In this document: positions 36,679 through 50,500 of the stretch, one piece after another
Layout of the letters: each line of letters starts with the position of its first letter
How positions within the stretch are numbered: position 1 is the stretch's first letter
Source: Paralichthys olivaceus
Taxonomy: Eukaryota > Chordata > Actinopteri > Pleuronectiformes > Paralichthyidae
Reading direction: 5' to 3'
DNA: 64,000 bases
NCBI RefSeq assembly: GCF_024713975.1
Contig: NC_091096.1
Location: forward strand, 7,512,001-7,576,000
Program-made: the position numbers and the translations under genes
The notes under the pieces: model-generated
What the model was told of the DNA's origin: nothing
Databases searched by the model: none
The model's input: the letters and a program-made list of their open reading frames with translations, nothing else

Positions 36679-39005
36679 CAGATGTTGAGCAACGTCCTTT
36701 TAAAAAAATCAAAGTGCGCCCCCCAACGGCAGCTGATGGACACGTCACAGTATGACCTTCGATCATAATGTAATAAATAAATAAAACGTGAACAGTGATG
36801 GAAGTTCACCTTAAATCAATAAAAGACACACCATCACAGCTGCTGCACTCAAAGTACAAACAAGTATCCTCTGAAAAAAAGTAGTAATTAAGATCGTTAC
36901 GTAAAATGAGTGGAGGTGCAAACATAAAAAAGTTAAAAATGCAAAAAGTTAAATATTATCAATTGAATATACTTAGAGTAATACAAGTACTTGTTCTGTA
37001 TAAAGAATCACACGTCTTTGTTCTGTTTGTGGCACAGGTTCTAGAATGATGAACACTAACTCACTTTACTTTGTAAAACAGAGTCATATTCAACCACATT
37101 ATAACGTTTGGGTTGATTCAATCAGAATCATTAAACTTCCCAATCATCTCAATTTAATCAAAATCCTCAAACCTCTGCCTGAAAATGTGTATGCAGCATG
37201 AATGATTTCATTTGAATCAACATATTTAAAATGTGTCGTAGAGAAGAGTTTCTGTATTTTATAATCTTACAATATAATACATTGAATATAAGCGTATGGC
37301 TTCACATGTAAAATCTGCAAACTACAGAGTGGGGCAGAAGAGTAAAGTTGCACAAAATGTTAAGACTAATACATTGATCTTAAAAGTTGTAACTTTAACA
37401 GCAGTTACAAACAGATTTGTGAAAATAAATAATTAATATTTACAGATGACGTGCACTCGAAGCTCAGCATTCTTTTCTCGAGTCACCAGATGGAGCTATA
37501 ACCCATGAGCAACATATTTGAGCTTCAGAGCTTCAGAGTGGTTAAAAATCCCAGCAACTCCATCACAAGGAATATCTTCATGCAGTCAGACCCTTTCTAC
37601 AGTTTTGTCTCCTCATCAGGACTGTTAGTGAGTAAAGAGACAATCACAAGGGTTTCTCTTACAATCTATCAGAGTTCTCATTTCCTGTTTGAACTCAATC
37701 TTATGACCTTCATTCATTTCTGAATTTATTCAGACACAAAGCTTTGCTCTTAGATCCAAAGTAAACTATAGATCCCACTTTCATTCTACCAATCATTATA
37801 TCTAAGACCCAGCAAATCAAGACAGGAACATTCTACTAAATACATTTAACACTAACAAAACCATGTTTTTTTTTTATTTTGATTCCACCTACATAGATAT
37901 TCAACATTATTTTTGCCACACCTAAAAAAAAAATAATAAAATAAGAAATTAGAATCAGAACATAACTTTTCTCCTCCTTAATCTACAATTTGTGCATGAA
38001 ATGATGGTGAAATTATAATTATTTTACAATTTTCTTATCACTGTATTGAAATTGTTTTAAATTTGTATTGTCTGTAGATAAATTAAACAATTTAAACTAG
38101 ATTCAAACATTTTATTCAAAATTATAAAATAAATGTGTGGTGTTGAAATTGCCAGCAGTCACAGTTTATTATTATTTGGACACATGTGTTTTCTGTTTTA
38201 TCTTGTTCTGATCATTATTGCTTTTATCTTCTGTTTCTTGTTTGTTTGTTTTCTCTATTTCTTGTGTCTTTTATGAATTTCCTTTGTTCTGATTTGTTTG
38301 GTGTATTTATCTTCTGCTTCATTTAAGTTTCCTCCTCTTTTTACTTTTTCATTCTTTTCCCCCCGTCATGCTTTGGCTGCTTCGCCCTGTCTGTTTTGCA
38401 TTGCGTGCGAGACAGAAGAAGACACACTGGCAACTGCCAGACAAATAGACAAATGAAATGCGGAGAAAGGAATGATGGAAAGGACAGCTGAATGGACAGA
38501 GAACAAGAAGGCCTAATTGGTCATTATTTCCTTGATAATCTATATTTTCCTCCCTGCTAACCTTCAACACAGATGTGAGGAGTGGGAGAGAGGACAGAAC
38601 AGAGAGGGGGGTCCTCAATGGCCTGGTCTGCTCTCACCAGTGGCTTGAGCGCTGACCGTGAACATGGCGCTTTTATGTCTTGTTTAGAAAGGGGAAGGAG
38701 ACTCAGCGGAAACCAGCAGAGGAGGGTGTTGGGGTCAGAGTTGAGACTTGCAGGTGGTGGTGCTGCTGGTTAATAACCGAGGAGCCAGTAGACCATGATG
38801 CGGCCTCAAACATACACAAACACACATGTTTACACAAACTTAGCAGGTAGAGCAGATGTGAAATCAGCTGTAGTGTTTCCATATTGTTTCCAAACAGACA
38901 AGAAAAGCTCACAAACCCATTCTCAGCACTCATTCATCTATTATAACATGGTCTGCTTCCATCTGGAAACACACGCAACAAAACAAAAGCATTGCTTAGC
39001 TGGTG

Positions 39006-39090
39006 AGTGTGTGTGTGTTTGAGTGAGTGTGTGTGTGTATGTGTGTGTGTGCGTGTGAGTGAGTGTGAGTGTGTGTGTGCTTGTGTGAGT
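39006..39090. repeat. (GT)n with GAGT interruptions
   Basis: Compound GT/GAGT microsatellite. It is open on both strands only because of its repeat unit. Confidence 0.85.
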
Positions 39091-39417
39091 GTGCGGATGC
39101 GTGCATACTGTCAACAACCCCTGCAGCCAGATCAAAACAGCACAGAGGTGGAGGACAATGCGGCGCTGCAGTACAATTTAGATGTCTGGTAGACATGATG
39201 GCGCTAGGAGGGGAGAGGGCAGGAGACTTGGCATTAGGGGTCTGAAGTGGGGCTGGAGATTCAAAAAACGTTGAGTAAGAGTAAAAAGCATCAAAGGGTT
39301 TTTCAAATGAATGTTCTACTCTAATATTGAAAGCGCTTTTTTGTTGTTGCTGTAATTTTTGCTTTCAATTAAAAACATTAAAGGGACCATTATAGAAAAA
39401 CTATTTTCTAGCCTATG

Positions 39418-39560
39418 CAAAGGAGCTTATGTTTTCATTGCAGTTTGTTCGTCATCAACAATTCCATGAGATTTTGTGGAAGAGGGAGGCACCAAAAGAA
39501 CAACCCATTAGATTTTGGAGCGAATCCGGATCAGATCCAGGAATTTTTTTTCACTTTCTT
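39418..39560 (+). repeat. family-B repeat fragment
   Basis: Shares CAAAGGAGCTTATGTTTTCA, AGATTTTGTGGAAGAG, CATTAGATTTTGG, GGATCAGATCCAGGAATTTT and CACTTTCTTT with 18878-19040 and 63115-63330. Confidence 0.55.
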
Positions 39561-39582
39561 TTAAAATTCACTCCCAATGGTG

Positions 39583-39770
39583 AATTTAGAGACTCCAAAT
39601 AACCTTAGCAATCTGCATGTCTTTGGACTGAGAGAGGAAGCCAGGGTTCCCAGGGAATTCCCGCGCAAAACACAGGGAGGATATGCAAACAGAAAGACCA
39701 CAGCCAAACTAGGATTTGAACCAGGGACCTTCTTGCTGCAAGGCAACAGTGCTCACCACCCTTCTAGTTT
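39583..39770. repeat. interspersed repeat (CTGCATGTCTTTGGACTG type)
   Basis: Contains ATCTGCATGTCTTTGGACTG, GAGGAAGCCAGGGTTCCCAG, GGAGGATATGCAAACAG and TTGAACCAGGGACCTTCTTG. This order is characteristic of a repeat very common in fish and amphibian genomes. The GGATTTGAACC portion resembles a tRNA T-arm but no tRNA can be folded from it. Confidence 0.55.
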
Positions 39771-39915
39771 AATTCATATTTTTGATCTCAAGGTATATTT
39801 TTTTCTGGACCCTCATAAAGCAAAAGTCTCCTGCATGAACATGACATCTATGACTTTTTTTATTGAACGTGTTTAAAGGTAAATTGAAGGAATCAGTTGA
39901 AACAGGTACGGCTTA

Positions 39916-39921
39916 TTTATT
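39916..39921 (-). terminator. poly(A) signal of the UGT3A-type gene
   Basis: TTTATT on the + strand, 140 bp beyond the stop codon of the - strand gene. Confidence 0.5.
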
Positions 39922-40060
39922 GGACATTTGCACCATTTTAGGAAGAATTTAAAAAAATTCCTAGTGTACAGCACAGAACAGTTTGCAATGAGTCCATGAC
40001 AAACAAGTGACTTTACTGAGGTGTGAATCTGAAGTCTCTGTGAGGGAACACTTGCTGCTG

Positions 40061-43000
40061 CTATTGTATTTTTTTGTATTTACCACTGCTTATCATGTTC
40101 CTACAGAAAGTCCAGCAGAGAACTACAGGTCCAGTGAGCGCCAGGGAGAGAAGAAGCATCACATCCAACAGGTATCGCTGGTACCACGGCTGCGATAGTG
40201 AGGTCGGCTGTAGATGAGCACCGCCTCCACTGTGCAGGATGTGATCCACCCACTGGATGAGTCGAAGGGCCGGAGGGACGGGATGGGATTTGTGGATCCT
40301 GCTTAGGGCCAAAGCTGTAGACTTGAACCTGTAGAGAAGTGATTGGGGTGAATAAAGAAAAGAGTATAGACACATGCATGGCACATGGTATCACAAATAA
40401 AGTTCCCTCATCCATCCGCACACCTGGTGTCCTGTATGATGGTTTGCACTGCAGAGCTAAGCAGTTCTCTGGTGATGTGTGTGGGGCTGATGCTCAGGCC
40501 AAGTCCCTTTGTTTCCGCTCTTACCACATTATCAAACTGGTCTCCAAACAGAGGAATTCCCAGCACAGGAACAGCATGGTACACCGCCTGGAGCAAACTG
40601 TTTTGTCCACCGTGCGTGATAAAGAGACGTGCCTTTTTGTGGCCTGGGGTAAACAGAAAATAATGTTTGACACAAATGCATCCTGAAATTCATTGTTTTG
40701 GTCTTCTCTCAGATAGAGCACAATGAACAAGTCTTTTCACAGTCTACCATAAACTGTGACTAACTGCTACGTTTGTAACAAAGGGGTTAGGGTGAAAAGA
40801 AGGGACAAATTGTTCCTACCCAGCAGGTCATTTAGAGGCAGCCAGTCCACTAGTTTGACATTGGGAGGTCTGTCCAAGTCAGTTGGCCATCGCTTGGGGT
40901 CATATCTGCAAACGGACCATTGCAGGTTAATGAATTGTCGTAAACATCCTAACATTACTGAAAAACTGTTTTGTTTTGGGGGTTAATTTAATATTTTCAT
41001 GAGTGTAAAAATATATTGTGTGTGTCTTTTTCCCCTCTATGTGACACAGAAATTTAAAAGGTTTATTTTTTGTGCCTGCGTTAAGCTTTACCTCCAGAGT
41101 ACCCCCTGAGGGATCATGGAGAAGCCAGCCACCAGCTCCACAAGTAGTGGGTCCACAGAGACCGAAGAGACCATTGATCCCAGAGTCACGACGATGAAAC
41201 CTGCTTCTCCAAAACTGGAGATCCACCTCTCAAGATCCTAAGGGATCAAATGGAAAATTTGCTGAGTATTGAGCAAGTAAGGACGAGAGAAAGAAGGTTG
41301 TGTCATTAACCTATGTGGATATCTGTATCAAGAAAACAGACCTGTTCAGAAGGCTTCGCAGGTTTATTCAGCAAACCACCGACCAGCACAGTGTACGGCA
41401 GGAGAGGCTGAGGGAACTCCAAGGAGAAGTCGGTGTTGAAGGCCCAGAGTTCAGCTCCTTGGTGCAACTCCTCCAGACCACCAGGGAGTGAGCCTGACTC
41501 AAGGTGGCGATCAGCTACTTCCCTAAATTTCGACCATATAAGTTCCTGGCCTTTGATATACGACACAAGACACAATAAAAAATGACAAATATCAATCATT
41601 CATGATTAAATATAACAAATTAATTTGTTAAACCTCTAAACCCCTGCCCTTAAGTAAAAATGTTACACCGAAGGAAGTTGGTTATTAGAGATGCAAAATG
41701 TACGTTCGTTTCAAGGTAATATCAATAAAAAATGCATGGAGGAAGCAGATCAAATTGAACTGAGATATTATAACTCTTCATGATACCCCAAATTTGCTAT
41801 TTAAAAAATTTACAATTCTGGAGAGCCACATGCACTGCAGTGCACAAAGAAGAAGTGATAATACCCTTGACACTATGTGATCTCCTTTTTTGAAACTGTT
41901 CTTACCTACAGGAGCCAGGAAAGAATAAAAGAGGTTCTTTGCACGACCCCAGAGGTTCATGTGATCAGACAGACGGGAGCTGAAGACCGGGATGTAGGAA
42001 ACAGGGCTGGGGAGAGCGATGGACAGAGGACCGTTCAGAGTCCCGGGATAGAAAGCTATGTAGTTGACACCTGGAATAAATCAAAAGTAAAATGGAGGGA
42101 ACTTTTGAACTGCTGTTGATAAATTTATTTTCATTTAGATTTGAATAAGCACAATCAAATACATCTAAACTCTGTAGCAAGTTGCTATAAACAAACAATA
42201 TATGACTGTAGTAATCTTCTAATCTAGAAATAGTCTTTTTGACATAAACCAGTGAAATGATCAGCAGTCGTACCAAGTCTGTGAGCCAGGATGAAGGAAC
42301 AGGGGTTAAAAGCATCAAGAATGATAATGTCGAAGTGTTGCTTCTGGAGGAACGATATGATCTCTTTGTCCCCTAACAGCTTGTCACACTGATACGACAG
42401 GTGCCCCATGAAGTTTAAAAAGTTATGAAAGTTATCCCTGGGAGAAAGAAAGACGAAGAGAAAACAATTTAGAGTGAGAGATAAAGACAGAGAGGAACAG
42501 GGACTTATCACTGTAACCAAATCTCCTGTCTTCTGTGTAATACCTTCCCAGTAGAAACTGTGTTTGCTGCTCCAGGAACCAGCCATTGTATTCTTTAATG
42601 TACTTGTCTCCCAAGGACCATGTGCTCATCTGGTAACTGTCTGCACGGCCTTTATAGGAGAAACCTAGAGGGAAGTCGTTTACATGAAAATAAGAGCGAC
42701 TAAATCAGAGATAGAATGAGAGAGAAAATTCTGCAAATAAGTTTTTCCCTGCATGTTTGTGTTGCGTATTGTATGTGCAGTGTACCTGTAATAATAGGGT
42801 TGCCCAGTTGCAGGAGCATGCGGACCTCGTGGCCATGCTGGTGTAAGTTATGAGAAATTTCATCTAATAACAAGTAGTGGCTTCCTCCTGTAGAAGAGAG
42901 AAGATGCTAGGTACTATCACTAACTTTATATATAGCTTTCTGTTTACTATAAGATACTATAAAAACACAAGCTTTCTTAACATGCAAATTTCTTTCACCA

Positions 43001-43199
43001 ACTCCCCGGACAATGAGATGCTTATTCTTCTCACATTTCTGAACAAATATTAAAAATGTATTATCTCTATTACAATGAGTAAAGGTCACTTTTAATAGTC
43101 AATGCTCCACTACTCACCAATTAGACAGATAGTCAGGATCTTGGCAGACTGTAACATTGGAAGAGCCAGGAGAGAAAACGTCCAAAATACAATCCCCAT
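40061..43199 (-). CDS. ugt3a: UDP-glycosyltransferase, UGT3A family
   Basis: Ten coding exons on the - strand: 43199-43118, 42887-42786, 42664-42544, 42437-42274, 42070-41906, 41550-41342, 41237-41092, 40905-40820, 40643-40424 and 40328-40061, all GT-AG, giving 520 residues (human UGT3A about 523). Exon 1 encodes a signal peptide, MGIVFWTFSLLALPMLQSA, before AKILTI. GGSHYLL and HGHEV mark the acceptor-binding half. The UDP-sugar signature lies in FITHGGQNSLLQAVYHAVPV and GIPLFGDQFDN. A C-terminal transmembrane segment (about residues 480-500) and a Lys-containing tail (SSGKYKKIQ) complete a type I ER membrane enzyme. The stretch VDHILHSGGGAHLQP and QPWYQRYLLDV favours UGT3A over UGT8. Mammalian UGT3A enzymes use UDP-GlcNAc or UDP-glucose/xylose on small lipophilic molecules; the sugar used here is unknown. 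The gene follows spef2 on the same strand, as neighbours do in human 5p13. Confidence 0.92.
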
Positions 43200-43970
43200 G
43201 TTGTTATTAGAGCAGCACAGTGTGACCTCTGGCCAAAAATAGTCTTCCTGTTCCAATTTAAACTGTAATGAAAACCGTCCTGCGTGAGCAACTATTCCTT
43301 GTGAGAAAGTTTCCGCTTTTCACCCTCAGATCAGAGTCAGATCCAGTGAGAGATCAGAGTGGACGGGTCCTGAGACAGAGTTGGAGAAAAATGACGAAAA
43401 AAAACAGAAAAAAATCACATTCTCATTAATTCCCAATCGTCTTCTTTTCTTATGTTTGTTTGAGGCTGTCAGAAAAGTTTTTAATGTTCTGCAGTTTCAA
43501 TTGGATACGGAGGAAACGCCAAATTCTTATCTCATGTACCTGCCTCGGTTTTTTTCTCGTAACAGATGGAAAAAGGTCCTTATTATTCAAGAGGCTTTGG
43601 ATGCAAGTCTGCAAGTGCAGCCCCGTCTATATGACACATCTGTGGTGTCAGAGTGGCTCTGTCTCTAAGACACTGAGAAGAGCCCTGGACCTGCAGTGAC
43701 AGTGAAAGGGAGGGAAAGAGAGACAATGTGGAGGGACGGGGATGTGGGAGGTTCCCCTCAGTCGTTGTTGCATAAAATGAAACAAATGGAAATGTTGATA
43801 AGAATGATATTCTCTTAAAGCGGCGTATCGAATGCAACCCCTCAATCAACACGTATAGAAAAGCACTTTTTGATGATGCTATTTGGTGTGACCTCTGATG
43901 ATGCATCAATAAGTTCATAATAAATTAGACAATCTAGGTGACAACACTGATTTGTTATTGATATATGCCG
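43200..43970. other. short spacer between spef2 end and UGT3A start
   Basis: Contains the presumed UGT3A promoter side (43200-43400) and nothing else recognised. A 65-111 codon open frame near 43583-43918 has no family resemblance. Confidence 0.5.
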
Positions 43971-43973
43971 CTT

Positions 43974-43983
43974 TTTATTTATT
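43974..43983 (-). terminator. overlapping poly(A) signals of spef2
   Basis: Two overlapping TTTATT copies on the + strand (43974-43979 and 43978-43983) lie about 560 bp beyond the spef2 stop. The signal lies only about 775 bp from the UGT3A start codon. Confidence 0.5.
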
Positions 43984-44535
43984 TTAAACAGTGTACACGT
44001 TAACTCAAATAGGAGGACAGACACCGGTGACTGTTGAATACAGACGCTACCATGACACATCAGTGTAGAATGGGCTGACATAGGGTTGCGGGTGCCCTGG
44101 CAGGCAGTTGCTGGTAAGTCAGGCTTGACATGTAGGTTATCCTGGACAATGCACTCATTGTAGCTGCGACCAATGCTTTTCTGTGTCAGAGAGGTCATTA
44201 GACAAACAAGTGAGACAGAAAAACTGCTGGAGTGTATCAGGAAAAGAAAAAAAAGTGAGGAAAGGGTCAATCTCGCCATCATTAATGTTACTGTTGTCAT
44301 TTTCAATTATGTTGTCACTTCGACCACCATCAGTTGATGATGTTTCTACAAACTGTGGTAAGTAATGGTTGAAAATTGAATTATTCAATACTGAAGTGAG
44401 CAATACAGCTGACAGCAAATGTTTCAAATGTAAAAGTCAGGAGATTGTTTAAAGATGGCAAAAGTAACAATGTCTGCATTAGTGAGAGATCTCATCACGG
44501 TACAGACAGCAGCATGCATATGTACTGTGTATGTC

Positions 44536-47500
44536 TCATCCAGAGCTGTAAGCCTCTTCTTCACTCTGATGGGCCTGTAGCACTCCATGAATGTTCTGAG
44601 ACACACAGAGAGAAAAATAAACAGTAAAAAGAATAAAGAAGGTGGGGAGAGAGAGAGATGACGGTGAATCCTTATACAATATAATAATATAAATGCTCAT
44701 GATGGTGATGGAGGGTGTGGACGATAAAGGGAAAGAGTGGTGTGTATTTTGGATTTTTGGCAGGGGAATAAATAAACAAATGACAAACAGAGACTCACTA
44801 CGAGCTGATGGTGTGTTGACATCTTCATCAGGCTCTGGATGAAATGCTGAGACAGAATGGAGAAGGGGACGCAGCTCTCAGGTGTGTAGCCGTGCTCAGA
44901 AAAAAGATGGACCAGTTGCTAGAAGGCAGCAAATAAATAATCAGTATGAACACAGGGCAGAGTTTCATTTTAAAATATGGTCAACATAATTATCCTTAAA
45001 ACTTTCAATTTATAGACCCCTTAGCTTTTAAAATGCAACTATGTGTTATTCCAACCCTGAGAATCAATTAATTAAAATTATTGCTTGATTCGGTGTAATC
45101 TAATTTAATTTGTGGACCAGATATCCAAATTGAGCTGGCATTAGATAATCCTTTATTAAAAAGATTATTCCTAAAACTCGTGTGGACACAATTTAGGCAG
45201 ATAATTTTCTTCGACCTCTTAATTCACACATTCATCGGTGTGTGTCTGTACCTCTTCACTCAGACAGCCTGGAGGAAGCACGTTGGTGTCTTTCATCTTG
45301 GTGACTTTGTGGCAGATGACAGAAAGGAGAGCAGGAATGGACACGCCCGGATCTGCCAATGGACTGGATGTCTCTTCGTCGGGTTCTGAGGGGCTGAGCT
45401 CTGTAGGCTCTTCTATACTGGGCATAGACTGTAAACACAATACAGTGATATTGTTGATGAACAAGGGTTTGTACCTCAAGTGCTGGCTTTACTGAAAATA
45501 ACATCACTGGTTTGTATTGGAATTCTTTACCACTTGAATACATTGATGACAAAAGATTATAACATTGTTGATTATTATTGTTTCTTTGTGCTTTAATTTA
45601 TTCACCTTGACAAGATGACCCTGTGAGGTGTGTTCTCCCACATGCTGTCCCAGCACCACGCTCAGTGCTCTAAAGAAGCCCTCTTGGGGGTTAGGGTCGG
45701 CTGCAAAGTACTGCAGCATCGACACATAGTCCAATCGAGGGGGAGAGGAAGAGTGATCCGCAAATAACTGGAAAAAGAACTAAGAAGGAAGAACAGACAC
45801 TAAGGTTACTCTTAATTCATTTCATTTATTAATTGCAGTGTAGCTCAATTATTTGAAAGTTAAACAAGAGACTCTGGGGTTTTATACCTTTGAGGCTCAG
45901 AACAAAATGGATGTTTCTGTGATGAATGTTTCTTAGTTAATTTATTTTTACATGAGATATCACTGAGAATAGCTGAAGAGCTATTTTATAGCATAATTTA
46001 AAAGGTTGGGTCTCTGTTTACCTTGCGTAAGTTGGCCAGACGGTCATAAGGTAGAGGCTCAGCTGGGTCCTCAGGGGCAGGTTTGACACTGTCACCAGAA
46101 AACCACAACTCCGTCTGGTGAGAAAGAAGGGAAGAGGAGAAACTTAAACATTTATCTTTGGTTCATCCACAGTAGAAGGAAAATGAGATTTAAAACACAG
46201 TAACATGTCGTACCAGAGAATCTGAATCTGCTACCTATTTCTGAAAGTGTGTGTATAGAGACTAACCTGTAGGTACTGTTCCATGTTTATATAGCCTGTG
46301 TTGCCAGTATCTGCTTCCTTGAAACGTTTTAGCACAGCCAGCAGCTGTGGTATGGAGGGAAAAGGCCAAGGGAGGGCAGCACTGAGCAGAAACCGACGCC
46401 AGTCTATGAGGTCATATTGGTCCATTAACATAGACACAATCTCCGTCAGCTGGGAACAGGAGAGACAAGGACAATGCTTGTGTGAGCTAAGTAACGTGTG
46501 TTTTCTTTGGTTGTTTAGAATGTGAGTAACAGAAAAAATGGGGCACTGTGCTTTGAAGAGTACCTGTCTTTCATCTATGTTGATCCAGGCCTCAGGCAAG
46601 ACGTCTCTGCCCATGTTAACAGAGGTGATGTCCCTGAGCAAATTGGAAAACTCACAACTGGACATGAGGCCTGAAAGTTTGAAAGGAAGGAAAAAGAATG
46701 GATAGAAAAATAAATTGTTAGATAGCAAGAATAATACACTGAATCACACCAAATTGTCTCTCCCCTATGAGCACCTGATGGAGCAATGCTGCATAGCTGA
46801 TGGTGGAGTGACTCCAGCTGCTTGATGGTTGGCGTGGACAGTGTGGCTTTCTCCAAAAGAGGTGGATGTGGAGGGGGAGTCGGGCTGGCCACCATGTAGC
46901 AGTCTCCATTCAGACAGAAGTCAGTACTTTCCTGGAGAAGAGAATACGGAGAATCTTAAAAAGGGAAGTGTGAAGTAAATTACTGGAGTACATTTAGTTA
47001 TAGTTACTACATACCAGCACCAGCTCATTCCTCAACTTAGCACCAGCCTCGATGTGATGGTGAACTACTTCTGCTAATTGGTCAATACTAAAAAAAAAGA
47101 AGACAAAGATAGAATGTCACAGGTTTTATATATATATATATATATATAATGATCATGATCAGTCAGAAATGCCTTGGCTTATCCTCGGTGGAAATTAAAG
47201 CCTAAAAAGTTTCCCAAGTCGTATGTATTTTTATGTTCTCAAGATACAGCTTTAGAATAACTTCCAGAACACTGGTTACATCTTTAATGTTGTGTTACAT
47301 TTTTATATGTTAAATCAATAAATACAAACAGTGAAACATTAGTCCCACAATTCAATGCTGGGGGTTTACATACAACCAAACACACCCACTATAGCATTGT
47401 CATTTATAGAAATAAGGAAAAGCACATTGCGATATCATATAATAATAAAGATTAATGACATAACCATAAAATAAGCCTCACAGTGCAGAGTTAAACTATT

Positions 47501-50500
47501 GCTACCTCAAATTAATGTCAGTCATTCATATGTGTCTATATTTCTTAACAACATACCTCTTCATTTCTGAAAGATAATAGGCTTCTAACCACTTCTCCAT
47601 TTTGCTAAAGACCTGTTCTGCTCTGTTTTGCATTGTTTGCACCATAACCAGACCATGACCTTTCACCAGCGCAATGCGGACTTTCGCTGCATTCTCTAGA
47701 AAACACACAAATGTGTAGATATGTATGTGCATATTTTCAAATTCATACATATTAATAACAATCATATCACAAAGGGTTTAGTTGTGTGGGCATACCCTCA
47801 TGCTCCAGCGCAGCTGCATATTCTTTTTGTATTTTGTCTCTGACTGACTGATCATGAGAGTCTTCAGCAGGTACAGGACTGGGTGAAGGAGGTGTGGATG
47901 TTGGAGCTGGTGGAATGTAAAAGAGTAGGAGATAATTATTTGGAAGATTTACAGAAACATAGAGAACGTGTCAGAGGGCAAAGCTCCATCATTTTAATTC
48001 TAAGACGTGCCTTTCTGTTTTTTCTGTGATTGTTTTCCTTTTCCTTTTTTGCTTGCACTTGCAGTGGACTCCTTTTCTTGTAGTCTGTCCTTCTGCTCTT
48101 TTGTCTCCCCCTGGTGGCCTTCTGCTGACACCTAAACGCATGTATGAGCCACACAAATTAGGAGTGACATACACTATATACTTCCACAAAACAACTCATG
48201 AAAACTCAAACAGTGCAGTACCAATTTGCTGATGGCTCTGAGTGCCTCCTCATAGTCAGAGATGAGTTTCTCGGCGGATGGCTAGAGTAGACAAGATTCG
48301 ACATCTTACTATCAGATTGTATATCAGTATATAAACATTTATATTTGTCAGAGTTGGATTGGTTTGAGGTACAATTTCACAAACTACATTTTAATTGACA
48401 CAAACAACAGCAGATAATATAATATCTATAGCAGTCCTTTATGAGTTGATGTGTGTGGATTTTAAAGTCAACAAGAGGACCACAGAAAGACAAAAAACAA
48501 AAGATGGATGAAATGTACATAAAGAGAAACAGGAATTGCCTTGACCAGTTGAGTCTGACCCACGCCTTGTGTCTTGGGGGCCCTTTCTGAGGAATCAGGA
48601 TGTTTGGAGAGGAAGGGAATACTGGAGAATAGGAGGAAATAGTTTATGCATTTATATGTGTTTGTGCTGGGCAATATTTAGTTGTTAGTTGTTTAGTTGT
48701 TTAGTTATTATGATAACCATTTCTTTGATCAAACATGCTGCAGAGAACTGTACACTGTATGTAGTAGTGTGTTTTCCTCACAGTTTAGTTTTTCTCCTTT
48801 CCTCTCTGTCATCCAGCTGAACACACCCACTTGTGTCTGCTGGTTCAGCACTGGTAAAAAAAAAAAGAATGTATAATTTTCTCCATTTGTTATCATTATA
48901 TTATTTACATATTTGTCATTTTAGTTAATTATCTTGTATTGAAATTTTTAAGTTGCTATAAAAAATTGTATTCTTGCCTCTTGTCCTGATCCTTATCTTC
49001 TTCGATGCCCAGTAAAGGGATACAGACTAAGTCAGATAGTGGCTCAGGCCCCACCTGTTTGTACATGTTCACATAGTAGATCCTAAGAATACAGAGGGTC
49101 TCCTGGAAGCGGTCCAACTCCACCTATAAAACACAAAACAATCCAAGATTATAGTTTTACTATAAACTAAGTCACAATAAAGAGACAAAAAGTTAATACA
49201 TTCATTCAGCATCATGATGGTTGTCCCTCTGGACATTTCTCCCATCTCCCTAAAGGTCAGCTCCATGAGCAGTCCTGGTCATTCAAAACTTATACCACTT
49301 AAGAATAAGCGAGGTCCCTGTTCTCTTAGAAACCATCAGCCTTCCCAAGGTCCGATCCTTCAAACTCATGGTTTGGTTTTTACTCTGTTAGCTATGATAC
49401 CTTATATAAACAGATCCTGATCTGTGTCTTTCTCATCAAAGTGTAGAATCATCTGATGAGTGATCGATAGAACAGTTTTTTCTTTTTGCATATATTTCTG
49501 TTATTAGGAGATATTAAGTGAGAAGTGATGAGGACAAAAAAATGGCTGCCTGAAAACATAGAAAATTGAAAAATATTAAGTGGTCTGAATACTCTCTAAA
49601 TGTACTGTACACACAAACTGATAATTTACCTGCATGAGAGTAGAATGGTGGTTGATGAGTATGGCAGTATGTTCCTCCAGCCAGCCGTTATACATGAGAG
49701 CATCCCTCTCCTGCTCGTCCCGCTCTTTGCGTTTGTCACTCATGTCCCACAAACGTTCACGCAGTTCCTGTAAAACAAATCAAAACATCTACACATATTC
49801 TATATTTGTCTGATAATATTTTAAAGCAACCATCTTACATCGAGTCTCAGATGTAGCTCTGCTTTTGTTTCGTCATCTTCTCTCATATCATCAGAAATGT
49901 TGTTGAAGTCCTTCTGCCAATGAGTCACTAACTCCTGCATCATGTCTGGACGCTTTAGATAATGCTGGAACTCCTCTCTGCAGATACAGGGAACTGGGTC
50001 ACACTTCTGTATTACTAAATGTTATAATTATCATTGATACTTTTTCTCTCGTATGAAAAATATTTCTGACAAAGAACCTAATGGTATGAAATGAACATTT
50101 GGGTTATATCCAGTCCAAAAAATAAAAACAATCATGTTCAATACTATGAGTCTAATTATATATAGTAAGATTTTCAACTGTATCTTCAGCAATAAACTTA
50201 CATTACAAAACCTAGTACTAAACCAATTCATTATATCAATTGATTGTAGCTAACATGGTGCAGCATGGTATCTGTGCTTCAAGGGCCTTGCAGAATACCT
50301 GAGGTTGAACAGGTGATGGCTAATAACAATGTTTTGTGAGCGCAGCTGTTGCATCACTGTCTTTATGTTGTTGACATAAGAATCACACACTGTTTCCCAG
50401 TGGGTGCACAAGTACTCTGAGATTTCCTAGAAACAGAGATGAGGAGGGTGAGAAGACATGTTGTAATGCAACAGAGACAATAATGACATGCATTTTCATA

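Larger units (their letters stand above)
36770..39900. other. gene-free interval between pdxp and the UGT gene
   Basis: Very AT-rich from 36.8 to 38.3 kb, including runs of T and A near 37870-37940, then slightly GC-richer. No coding exon was recognised. Repeats at 39006-39090, 39418-39560 and 39583-39770 are listed separately. Confidence 0.6.

Noticed and set aside
39690-39770. tRNA-like sequence with a GGATTTGAACC block
   Set aside because: It is part of an interspersed repeat; no cloverleaf or paired anticodon arm can be drawn.
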